A stretch of DNA of 64,000 nt. Origin: Tribonema minus (lineage: Eukaryota; Sar; Xanthophyceae; Tribonematales; Tribonemataceae). How positions within the stretch are numbered: the stretch's first letter is position 1; every line of letters starts with the position of its first letter. Position numbers and translations under genes: made by a program. The stretch is taken from NCBI GenBank assembly GCA_017506865.1, contig JAFCMP010000246.1, positions 1 through 64,000 on the forward strand, given 5' to 3'. Shown here piece by piece: positions 45,420-56,568 of this stretch. The notes below the pieces were generated by a model, which had not been told where the DNA came from, did no database searches, and worked only from the letters and a program-made list of their open reading frames with translations.

Positions 45420-48319
45420 ATGGTGCAGGAATCTGTGGGATGGGGGGCCTGGACGAAGCTCTCCAAGTACATGGGCGCAGTGGCGACGACGCTGCGCACC
45501 CATACTGCCTGGAGCGGCGCAGGCGACACAGATGGCGCAGCCTGCAGCGGCAGTAAGGCGCCGGCGCAGCAGGGAGGACTGGGCGTGAGGTTTGCCTCTG
45601 CCAAGTCATCGTCTTCTGATGCAACAGCAGAAAATTTGGCAGCCGCCGCCGACAGAGCTACGCCACGAACCACCTGCAGCCTATCTCCCTCGGGGTCCTC
45701 TGGTGCAGAGGAGGAGTTTGGATCGGACTATGGAGGGGAGGAAGGCGAGCAGGACTGCTCAGGGTTTGGATACACACCCAATAGCGACCTGAAACCCTGC
45801 ACACCCAGGTGAGTTGATTATTGCAGGGGTACGTGTAAAGGGCGAGACGATGCCGGCGACGACGCGAGCAGAAACCGAATGTTGCTATATGAGTGGTCCC
45901 TCTTGTCGCACAGCCTGTGAGAGTAACATCCGTGAACCGCCCAGGGTTGAAGCACACCAAGTCACCAACCGCCACGTGTGTGCAATGTCTGTGCTCTATC
46001 CGCTTGCTCAGTTGCGATGCGCACGTGTGCACGCTACTCGGCGGCAGGTGTTTCGATGTCACAGTGTGCCCTCGGGCTGCAGACCATGCGCCGTTGGTGT
46101 TTGAGCACCTTGGGGTGGCCTCTCCCCTCACGTTCGAATCTGTGCCTGGCTCATCGTCGCGGCAGGACCATAGTGCGATCATGTATAAAGAAGGCGGAGC
46201 GCGAGGCCAACACGCAGAGCTGGTTCGACTACTACGGCACCGTGGGGCAGGGGTCCTTCGGCATGGTTGAACTGGTGCACCAGAGGCACAAGCAGGCCTC
46301 CGAGTGCACGGGGGGGACCACCTTTGCCGTTAAGGTGTGCCGTAAGGGCACCACGCGGCGGCAGCTGGAGATCTGCAGACGGGAGGCGCGGATCATGAAG
46401 TCGATCCCCCCACACCCCTTCGTCGTGGGCCTGAGCCACTGCGTGGAGGACGACGGTAACATCTACATGGCGTTGGAGTACTGCATGGTGAGTGCGAATT
46501 CCTTACCCTCGTCCCCTTCCATAGCTCTGTCTGCTTCCTTGCCCATCACCAGCACCACTAATGTTCTGCATTCACGCCATCTCAGCCTCACATTTTGGGG
46601 CACTCTGGGTGTGGGATCTGTGGAAGTTGCTGGTCGTGCAAACCCCCATTCAGACACTGTGCAGCAGTCCATTGTCGTGCCCCCCCCTTCCTTCCCTCAC
46701 CCTCATACCTCATGACGCACCCAGCAACGCACCTTTCTCACCTCCCCTCCCCCCCCCCCTTCCCAATTCAACCCCCAGGGAGGCGACCTTTTCACGCACC
46801 TCGGCGAGCTAGGAACGCTCCCGGAGCGCGCGGCGCGCCACCTCGTTGCGGAGCTGACCTTAGCCCTAGCCCACCTCCACGCTGACGGAATCATGCACCG
46901 CGACGTCAAGCCTGAGGTGAGCCTCTGACCATTGCGTTGGTCACAGATGTTGTAAACTTCCACCACAATGTGTAGTTACTCCGTGTAGTTACTCCGTGCT
47001 GCATGTAGAAGGCTTAGACGATGTACATGCACACCTGCTACTCGGCATTCCCCGTCGCGGTCGAAAGTCCAGCCCACAAAACAGTCTGCCTTTGTTTCTC
47101 CTATGTACATACTGCTGCCTGCTCACGTTCCGAGCGACTCTCGCTGCGCCGCCGCTGCCGCAGAACGTCCTCCTGGACGCGCGCGGCCACGCGCGCCTCG
47201 CGGACTTTGGCCTCGCGACCAGCAACATCACGCGCGCGGACGGCGGCGCGATGAGCATCTGCGGCTCGCCGGGCTACATCGCGCCGGAGGTCCTCGCGGG
47301 CCGCGGCTACGGCCTCGCCGCCGACTGGTGGCAGCTCGGCATGCTGCTGCTCGAGGTGAGCGCCGCCGAGTGGGGGTATGTATTGTCGCATACTTGTGGG
47401 TAGGTAGGTATGCTTTGTGTGCAGTGTAGATGGGGGGGGGGGGGGGGGGCGGCTAGGTGGCGGCAGTTGCAGCAGTTTTTTGGGGGGGGCGGGCGGGACG
47501 TCGTGTGGCAGCAGTGCCTACCACATGGTTCTTGGCGTTCTGCGGGCTGCGGGCATCTCAAAAGTGGCAGTTGGGCCACGAGCTGACGGACGGGGGGGGG
47601 GGGGGGGGGGGGGGGCTAAGAACCTGTCTCCTTTGCAGCTGTGCCTTTTTAAACGTGTCGTCTCATCATCGTGAGCCGTGGTACTTCCCTCTACCTATCC
47701 TCAGCAGCTCATTCTTCCCACCCCGTTCCCCTCGTGCCCACAGGTCACGACAGGCCAGCTGCCGTGGGCGGGGGCGACGCTCGGCGACGTCTCGCGCGCC
47801 TTCCGCAGCGTCCCGCTCGACCTCCCCGCGTACCTCTCGTCCGACGCGACCGACTTCCTCATCCTCGCGCTGTGCCCGCACCCGGGCATGCGCATCGGCT
47901 CGCTCGGCGCGGACGAGGTCAAGCGCCACGCGTTCTTTTCGGGCGTGCGCTGGGGGCGCGTCGCGCGCAAGGAGGTCCCCCCGCCCTTCAACCCCTCGTC
48001 GCCCTCGTACCACGGCGGCCCCTTCACGCCGTGCTGCGGCCACGGCGCCGAGGCCGCGCAGGCGCACGCCGCCGGCGAGGCGCCGCGCTGCCGCGTCGAG
48101 GTCTCGCACGACGAGGACGGCGCCATCGTCATGGAGACGGTGCCCGTGCCGCAGGCGGCGGAGGGCGCCGCGCCGCCGCGGCCGGCAGGGGCGGCGGCGG
48201 AGCTGTGCGAGGGCGTCGGGCGCGAGCGCGGCAGCAGCGCGCGCAGCGGCGGCGCCGGCGGCAGCCTGCGCGGCGGCAGCGGCCGCGCGCGCGGCAGCGG
48301 CAGGGTGTGGTTCCAATAG
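45420..48319 (+). CDS. AGC-family serine/threonine protein kinase
   Basis: Five exons (45420-45808, 46166-46487, 46779-46916, 47164-47355, 47744-48319) give 538 residues with consistent phases. Residues 1-130 are low complexity and acidic. The kinase domain starts at about 150: glycine loop VGQGSFGMV, lysine K186 in FAVKVC, E203 in the C-helix, MGGDLFTHL, HRDVKPEN (D279), DFG 297-299, GSPGYIAPE, DWWQLGMLLLE. The C-terminal lobe ends HAFFSGVRW and VARKEVPPPFNP, the AGC hallmark. A clear FxxF hydrophobic motif is not visible; the tail is glycine, serine and alanine rich. The usual TFCGTPEY is replaced by SICGSPGY. The subfamily cannot be assigned. The first exon is also present as a broken copy at 51491. 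The start was chosen because this ATG opens the frame that joins the kinase exon in phase. Confidence 0.92.
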
Positions 48320-51300
48320 ATGGCCCCCGCGATTGGCTGGCACCCCCACCTCTGCTGCAGCGGGAACAGCGTCGCCGCCGCTTACGCAGCAATGGTGCGC
48401 CTGTGCCGTTGAGCGGCGCCCGCCAGCAGTAGCTTGCGGCGCGCCGCCGCACGACGCGGCAGCATTGCGTTGCGTTCGTCTCTCGCATCGGCAGCAGCGC
48501 AACGCAGCGTCGCGGCAGCAGCAGCGGCGGCGCAACGCAACGCAGTGTAAGCTGTGCTGCGCGCTGCTGCAACGCCGGTGTCCATGGCCAGCGAGCGCTG
48601 CCGCAGGCGCGGCCGCACGCACGACGCCTCCGACCGACATCATACGATGATGGCACGCACGCCAGATTTTGCACCTACTGGCTCCGCCTCCGGCTGCAGA
48701 GCCGGGGGCGGCGAATCCCGCCGTGGCCCGGACCCTCTTTACCGCGCGCACCGGCGGCAGGCCCCGCGTGCACACTCGTTTGCGCGCGCGCTGCTGCTGC
48801 CGTCCGCCCCGAGCGCTGACGCCGCGGCCATTCTCGTGACACGCACCCGCGCGCGCGCGGCGGCGCTGGCAGTAATGCGGGCGCCGCCAGCAGGGCCGCG
48901 GCGGAACTCTTTGCGTGGACATGTCCCCGAGGCGCCGCCCCGGTGCCCCGGGGGACTGTGACCGGCCCTCCCCCCCCCCTCTCCCTTTGCGCGTGCGTCG
49001 CGCACTAGACCTCCCCCCCCCCCCTCGACACGCACACACATGCATGTGTGCGCGCGGCCGCTGTGGTCGGCCACGCCGTGATAGCTGTACTCTCCCCCGA
49101 AGATCCACGCAGTTGGTGTTTATGTGTTTAGGAGCGTGGCGCGCGCGGCCGCGAGGCCCGCGCGCTTTCCTTCAATAATAGCTTTGGTTGATAGACGCAG
49201 TGAGGGGCAGGCGAAGGGGTCAGTGTGGGGGGGGGGGGGCGCATGGGGGGTTTGCACACCCCCACTCCCCTCCCCCTCTGCACCCCACTTCTTCCACCCC
49301 TCCCTGCATGGTTCTGTGTACTGTAGTGTCAGCTAGCACGGGGGCCGCGGGGCGGCTGTCCGTTTCCTGTCTGTTTGCTCCAAGCTGCACTTGCTCCGCA
49401 ATGTCGCACTGCGGAGCACTGTGCACTGCTGGGCTGGGGGAAGAGGCGGCACCCTGTGCGGTGCGCTCTGTCCCGCCTCCGCTGCAAGCGACTGTCTTTG
49501 TTCTGATGAGTTTTGTGGTGGTCAATGGGGAATACAGCAAGGACGTGAGCGGAGTCGGTCTCTTGTGTGCGACTGCTTTGGCCGCGTTGTTGACTGCTTG
49601 CCATGCCATTGTTTCATGTGCAGCAGCCTTGGTATTAACATGTAGCACGCACAAGAGGGTCTTACAGCAGGGCTAGGGTTAGAGCCCACATGTCAAAAAG
49701 TATCAAAGGCGCGTAGCCCTTCTAGGTACATACAGGCAGCTTTTCAAAGGTGGGAATGGACAAAGTCATTTGCTCGCTGCCGGTGTCCATTTACTCGCAC
49801 ACACAAACTCGTACAGACATCGTTCTTATCCATGAATGTTTCATACAGCGAGAACTCGAACATGAGATCTACGGCCATAATCGTACAGGATGAAGAAACA
49901 TGCATAAATGCCACGCCTGTACTCGTACACAACTGCACAGAACTGCCTTGCCCGCACTCATACAGTACACGTAGTCTTTCACTCTTCTCATCCTAACTGT
50001 GCAGCCTTTCCTGCTCAGCATCATGCATGCTCAGGAATGCCAGTGTACATGTTACACCACCTCTCCCACATTGCTAGGCATCACCTCGCAGCACCTGTGC
50101 AAGTGTTTGAAGTAGACGCTACCACATGTCTCAACAGTCATGTCAATCAGGCAGCAAGCTGCTGGACTGCGCTGGGGCCAGTGAGGAGCCCATGTTCAAG
50201 AGGGGCGTGTCAATACTTTACACGTCACGTTGCCGCAAGTTCAAAGAGTAGACGAGAAGAACTAGAAAGTTTTTAAATTGAAAAATGTTGAAACTCCCCC
50301 GGTCGGGGGTTCAACCAGCGGCCATGGTCACATGATCACCACAACTACAGCTGGGTTTGTGGCCAGGGCTTGCCAGTTCCATGTCTGATGCAAAATGGAT
50401 GCGCGCTCGGAGTCTGCACTTGAGATGACCAGGCCACGCGCCAAAGGGCTTGGGCGGTCCTCAACGACTCGTAGCTACCTGGAGTACAAGTGCACGCGTG
50501 CTAGAGGCCATTAGTCGTACTCTTCGCGGGCAGTGTTGTACGCGCAGCTTCAGGATTTGGCCATTGCTGGACCACGCATGTGGTCATGCCAGTGACGCCC
50601 TCCTGCCTGCCTCAAGCTGATGATCACGCTACATGTGATGCGGATACCATGCTGTGATCAGCATCAGCAGTGAGCCAGGAAAATGAGTGTGAGAGCCCAT
50701 GGGCTGCAGCTGTCATCTAGGCTGCAGGTTTCACTCGACAGAAGCGTCCATGGGTATAGACAGCTTCAGGAAGCCCTGCTTCGGTGAGCTCAGTTGCTCT
50801 GTCACAGCGCGGTGCAGCGGCGTGTCTGTACGCCGACGTGTTTATGATCTGGCTCTCAGTACGCAGCTCAATGCTGCAACTGCTTGCATCTGAATCACTC
50901 GTCGAGTGCGTCTCGGTGGTGCTCACGGCGGTGTGGCCATGCTCATGAGGCAGTGATGGGGGATGTCCGCCGTCATCTGAGGTTGTGCACACTGTGTGCA
51001 CTGCAGCTGTCCTCGCAACGGCACTGGAAACTGAGAGCGCCATTCTAGGGTCTGTGGTGCAGCTCCTGATTTGCACTGCGCCCCCAACACCCTCTACACC
51101 ATGCATCTTTGCCAGGTAAACTGCAGCAGGACTCAATAGTACTACAAGGCACTGCCACCTGCCAGTACACTCAATACTTCGTTGCCAAGACGCATAAGCA
51201 GGTCCAGCACTCAGTCATGATCACACGGATAGCATATCTCCCAGGCAACTGGCACAGAGGACCCGCGCTGAGATAACAACGACCGAACTTGTGAACCCGC

Positions 51301-51490
51301 GAGGATCAGCTAGCTGCCAGCGAACCTCTGGGCTTCAAGCACATGAATCATTCAGCAAGTCCAGGCGACGTGAGGTCCACATCCATCGTCTCAAGCTCTC
51401 GAGCCTAAACTCTCAAAGTTCACAAGCTCCAAGCTCAAGCGAAGCAAGCTCACACACCAAAAGCTGCTCTGTGACACCTGCTCTACGGCA
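48320..51490. other. Intergenic region after the kinase gene
   Basis: 48320-49200 is very GC-rich and probably includes the kinase 3' untranslated region. Long antisense frames there (up to 480 codons, 47666-49108) are shadows of the kinase exon. A G/C-run area lies at 48970-49290. 49300-51490 is less GC-rich, has one TTAGGG-like unit at 49671-49683 and no convincing exon or RNA gene. Confidence 0.5.
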
Positions 51491-51760
51491 GCCATGGTGC
51501 AGGAGTCTGTGGGATGGGTGGCCTGGGTGAGGGTATCCAAGTACATGGGTGCGGTGGCGACGACTCTGCGCACCCATACTGCCGGCAGGAAGCGGCGCGG
51601 GCGACACAGATGGCGCAGCGTGCAGCGGCAGCAAGGGGCCAGCGCAGGGGGGGGGGGGAGTCGGCGTGAGGTTTGCCTCAGCAAAGTCATCATCTTCTGA
51701 TGCAGCAGAATGTTTCGCACCCGCTGCCGACACAGGGCTACGCCGCGCACCACTGCAGCC
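51491..51760 (+). pseudogene. Broken duplicate of the kinase first exon
   Basis: From the ATG at 51494 the sequence matches 45420 onward: MVQESVGW, VSKYMGAVATTLRTHTA versus LSKYMGAVATTLRTHTA, then the ACA-GATGGCGCAG region, a shared gtgaggtttgcctc and aagtcatc.tcttctgatgca. A small insertion (gccggcaggaagcgg versus gcctggagcgg) shifts the frame and a G12 run follows, so the original reading frame is lost after about 35 codons. No kinase-domain exons follow. It may be a dead fragment or could supply a promoter or 5' exon to the next gene. Confidence 0.8.
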
Positions 51761-52216
51761 CTCTCTCCGGGTACACAACCGCCAAAGAACTGTCCGAGCT
51801 CCGGAGCAGGTCCCGGGGGGTCGCAGATCACCATGTCGCCTGCCTCTGTGTATGCAGCGCGTGCTGGAGCAAACAAACTCAGGTGTTCATACTCCGCTAC
51901 GGAGCGCACTCTGCTTCCTCGAGTTTCGTGAGCTACGAGGTAAGCCGTAGACGCCTGTAGCTCGAGCTGCTGGTTCATTCTCTCAACTTTGGCAGCTTTT
52001 CTAGGATTTTCAGATTGGCGACTGCAGCTACTGCAGTTTTGCGTCGTGGAGGTGAATTAGATCCAGACATCATCAAGAGTGCAATGCCTCTTATATTGCG
52101 CGTGTCTGTCAAGCCGACATTGTCCCAATCGACAAATCTTCCTGCCCCCCCCCCCCCCCCCCCTGCTGTTTGCACACCTTGCCAGAGCGCATCGTTTGTG
52201 CACAATCCTTACAGAC

Positions 52217-52345
52217 ATGCCACCGCCATCCTCTGGAGGTGGGGCGGCGTGGACCACGGTGGTGGCAATGGTGACGGGCAGTGCTGTGCTGTACACTTGC
52301 ATTCATTTCGGGCACCAGCAGCAGCCTGGCATCGCCTCGCAACCT

Positions 52346-52382
<37 letters not shown>

Positions 52383-54843
52383 AACGGCGCCTCGGCAGCG
52401 TCCGCTCCAGACGTCTGGTGCAGCGCGACGCAGGGTGCTCCGGGAAGGCTCAGGCCTGCGCGGTCGATGCGGGCTGCAATGCATGCCTGAAGGCCTACAC
52501 GCCTGCGCAGGTTGGCGAGATTGAAAATGTGGCGGTGGGCTGTGCCGCCGTTGCATTCGAGGAGGTGATGGAAGTGAGTGTTTCCTACTCGTGCGCTGGT
52601 GCATTGCATCTGCCTGAGATAGGATAGGGTTGGACAGCATACAGCAAAGAGCCCCGATTATGGGATACAAATCACGCTGAAGCACGTGCTTCGCGTTGAA
52701 AAGTGGCATCTGTCGACCATGAGTTGACATTGAACTTCAAAGTCCATTAATCTGAAAGCTGAGGTCACGAGCTTCCATTTGAGCTAGGTTTCATTATTGA
52801 GGCCACAAATCTGCATTTGCGACAGGTATTAACGCCGCAGCACCAAATCAGGAACACTGCACCAACAGCAACGCGCCCTGTTGTGAGTCACTCCTGAAAA
52901 TAGTCTTAGAACAGCGTCAACCAGCCCTAAACCCACTGCAGGTGGTTAGGGGCTTTCATGATGGTTGTAGGGCGAAGACTGACCAAGCATTGGGCCCCAC
53001 AAGCAGTGTTGCCTACTGACAAAGGCGGCTATACTGCACTGTTCACCCCCCAACAACAATCAAATTTGGGCATTAGCACCATGTGTGTGTTTCTCGGAGA
53101 AGAAAGGCATTCAGCATTCTCACTGTCCCAAATTTCATGTCAACAACTCCGCAATTGTCACACAACCACCATTGTGACAGTTTCTGAGGTCGGGCAGCGG
53201 TGCGGCACATGTCAACGCAATCAGGTCCCCCTGAGTGTCGACATGGCAGTGTAGGCACAGCCATCTGCCCTTGTGATGCCTTCTGCCATTGCAGCTGTTC
53301 TCAAATCTGCTCGACCACTTCCCTCGAGATGAGACGCCGACAAGAGCCTACATAACGGAAGTGGTACACCCGCCCGCCATATGGTGTGCCGGACAGTAAC
53401 GCCAGCCGCTGAAACCGTCATGCTACAATGATGGCAAGCTCTCACGCCAGCGCACGCCCACTCTCGCCACCACTACGCCTGCTGCGCCCCAGGGGTTCCC
53501 CGCCGCGTGCACCGCGGGCAGCGGCGGCGCCGCTGCGCTGCTGCTGGAGTGGATCGAGTGCCAGGCGGTGGCGGCGTGCATGAGCGCGACGTGCGCGGGG
53601 CAGCGCGCGGCGTGCGGCGCGGACGCCGCGTGCGCCGCGTGCTACGCAGCGCAGGTCCAGGTTGACTACCCGCAAGACTGCGCGGGCGCGTTCGGCGCAT
53701 TCCAGCAGGTGCGCCGCGGAGCGCTGGCGCTGCTAACCCTAACCCTAACCCTAACCCTAGCCCTACCTTTGATTCATACCCGGGCCCTTCAGTTCCCCCC
53801 TAGCCCTGACCCTTGGCCCTAACGGAAGGCGCAGGTGCGTGCGCGGTCGCATGGCTGAGTGGCCAGCGCGACGCGCGTGCGCGGCTCGACGTGCAACGTT
53901 CAACGTGCAGCGTGGCTGGCACGCGCTTGAGGTGCGCAGACACGAGCCGGCCTCGCTCAACACTGCACCCCAGGCCAGTGAAGGCAATCGTGCAAGGGAG
54001 TATGGCGTTGTTTGCGTTCGTTGAATGCGCGCGGACATTTGCGGAAGCGCGCACAGCGCATCCGACTGCAGGCGAGGCTACATGGCGCAGAGATGCGGCA
54101 TGCACATTCTGCAGGGTCGCCCATCGCTGGAATTTTGGGTGCTCCAGCAAGCAGCGCACAATGCTGCTGCTCTCTCAACTTCAACTCACACCTCAACTGT
54201 GCGAACACTGCTGAGCTATGCGCACACATGCAGTTTCACAGAAAACAGACCAGCTGCGTCTGGCGCACGCCTGACAGTACACTCGGGGTCCAGCCTGTGA
54301 ATCATGTGACAGCAGGCCACGCTCCCTTGCTGAACCGCAGCCGCACCTCTCAGTGCTCAAGCCTTGTGCGCCCCCCGCTTCCGACAGCGATTGGTATCAC
54401 CTTTGGTGTACATGCACAGGTGCACTGCCTGGCGTCATGTTTATGGTGACGCAGTTGACTTCATATACTTCAAGCATGAAGCTATCACATTGGTGCACAC
54501 GCTGACCGCGGCCTCTGCGCAGCTCACGCGCGCGCCCCCATCCATGTCTGCGCACACACGCACACGCCAGGCGTACCCGCCGGACCTCGGCTGCGACTTC
54601 CTCAGCGCCGCGTCGCCGCTGCGCGCCGTCGCCGTGTGCGAGTGGGAGTACCTGCACCCCGACGAGCCGTGCTACGCGGAGGGCAGCAGCGCTCCAACGC
54701 AGGCGCCCACCGCGGCGCCGTCGCACGCGCCCACCGAGACGCCGTCATTTGCGATTACAGAGACGCCGTCGTTTGCGGCGTCCGCGGCGCCCGCTGCCGC
54801 CGGCGGCAGCGCGGCGCCCATCGCAGGTGGCGATGGCGCGTGA
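52217..54843 (+). CDS. Anchored cysteine-module protein, paralogue 1
   Basis: Three exons (52217-52573, 53493-53708, 54571-54843) give 281 residues, all in phase 0. Residues 11-31 form a hydrophobic signal anchor (WTTVVAMVTGSAVLYT), followed by a polyglutamine tract. Exons 1 and 2 each encode a module C-x6-C-x5-C-x2-C (CSGKAQACAVDAGCNAC; CAGQRAACGADAACAAC), the second preceded by two more cysteines. Exon 3 has CEWEYLHPDEPC and a tail of AP-S/T repeats (PTQAPTAAPSHAPTETPS). The same exon phases and cysteine spacing occur in the next gene, which proves that both are real. Function is unknown; an extracellular or cell-surface protein with disulfides and an O-glycosylated stalk is likely. Introns contain a telomere-like repeat (53733-53766). 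Confidence 0.78.
53733..53766 (+). repeat. Interstitial (CCCTAA)n
   Basis: About five perfect or near-perfect CCCTAA units begin some 25 bases after the exon 2 donor of the cysteine-module gene, reading ctaaccctaaccctaaccct. Confidence 0.85.
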
Positions 54844-56568
54844 GGCATTGCGTTTTGCAGGAGCGTTGTGTGCTCGAGAGACAGCGCGGAGCGCTGCACA
54901 TTGCGAGGGAGGGTGCTGCGCGACGCTGTTGAGCAGTGGCGAACCACAGGGGGCGAGCGCGGCGTCAGCGCGTGCGCGCCGCCACTGCCCGAGCACTGCA
55001 GCAAGCCAGGCTGTGGAGCTCAGTGCATTGCACCTGCGCAGCATGCCTGGGGCGCCCTTGTAGGGACGGGAGCAATGTTTGCAGACGCGCTTTTGGGATG
55101 AAAGGTAGTTGTTCAGTGGCTGCACTAGTGGGGCGGCGAACTGATGCTGTGCACGCACAGCGTGTAGTGCGGTGTTGCTTTGTGTTGATGTGACCAGCGG
55201 AGCTTGTGTGAGGCGATGTGCCTGTTGCTTACACGCAGCAACAGGGCCTGTCCGGCGCAATTTTTGTGCTGCGCTTCAGTGGTGGTGCGTCTGGATCTTT
55301 ACCGCGGAATCAGCGATGCGCAAGCAGCGGCGGCCTCTGTGCAGTGCCCGCAATGGCGTGTTTTACGTGCTGTCAGTCCATACGTGGGGAACGCCCGCTG
55401 CTGCCGGCTTTTTAAGCTGCATTTGGCAAGCTTGTTGAGATGAGGCAGCCTGTGCGTCACATGGACGTGAAGGAGCCACAGTGCCTGCACTTTACTGTCC
55501 AGTCAAGTTTAACACTGAAGTACATGAAGTTTAATGATGGGATGCAGATGTTCTTGCACCCGTGGGGGGCTTGTTGTGTGCACTAAATGCCTGTTTCGAT
55601 CGCAAGTGTGTGTGCGGCTGCTCTGATCACTGTCGCAACATTGATAGTGATACAATTCTAGCAGATGCAGACTTCTGGATAAGTAGGCCAGCGAAGCACA
55701 GCAGCTTGGTCAAATAGCCGTCGATAACGTATACGGTGGAAGACTGGACGCGGTTCCTTGAGAAGGGACAGCGTGCAGGGATGGATCTTTGAACATCACG
55801 CCGTCCTGGTGTGTGACAAAACGGTTTTTCGTTACAGAAAGGTCGAGAGCTTCTATGACAGGCTATGCATGCAGACATCAGATGCACACATACTACTGAC
55901 TGAGATTTGCGGCACACTATTTGAACTTGAGGATCCAGAAGCTCTGGGACTCTGGGTCACACAGTGCCTGAGCAAAGCTAGCTTGATGTGAGATAGCCCC
56001 TCTGACTTGCCGCATGCAACCTGGAGCAGCACGCTCGTACACGTGACAAGCGCATGATCTACAAAGCTGTCATGTTTGGCGTGTTTTGGCTTGCTTCATG
56101 CGTGGCATGCAGAATTAAGCCGAGCCTAAATTGAGAGCATCTTTCAGCAGGAACCTGGAGCTGGATAACGTTGGCGGCGACGCGGAGGGATTGGACGCTT
56201 GCAACAGCGTTACAGTACTTGCATCCAAGGTCAGCAGCGAGCGCAGCGAGCGCGCTCCGTCGCGCGACGTCTTCAGCGAGTACCTCGAGAAAAGCCGAAA
56301 ACTACCACTTGTGTCGTTGAAGGCACACAGGACGCCAGGGCGTGCTGTCGGCGCGCAATGGGGTGCGCAATACTGCGAAGCATTTTGACGCAGTACCGTG
56401 ACAAGAACATATCATGCCTCAGCCCGACCATAGAATCTGCAGGATCGTGGGTTTTGACTTCTTCTGCAGTCATGTTTGGCGGTGCCGAGGTCTGACGCGT
56501 GCTACATGTCCTCGCTGCTGTTGCAGAGAGCACCTTGTGCGCGGAGACAGTCTGACGGTTCAGCGCAG
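54844..56568. other. Spacer between the two cysteine-module paralogues
   Basis: No second family member or domain is visible in this 1.7 kb. A 77-codon frame at 55758-55991 (SDAHILLTEICGTLFELEDP) has protein-like composition and may be a small gene, an isolated exon or a remnant, but I recognise nothing in it. The rest is non-coding, with lower GC after 55450. Confidence 0.45.

Noticed and set aside
45890..46130. Cysteine-rich frame before the kinase domain, possible C1 zinc finger
   Set aside because: Spacing does not fit a C1 or any zinc finger I know, and joining it to the first exon gives an immediate stop. The first exon joins 46166 in phase instead.
47666..49108. 480-codon open frame on the minus strand
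   Set aside because: It is antisense to the kinase C-terminal exon and its GC-rich flank, is arginine/alanine rich without any domain, and is explained by codon bias of the real exon.
53733..53766. Chromosome end
   Set aside because: Only about five units, within an intron flanked on both sides by coding exons of one gene.
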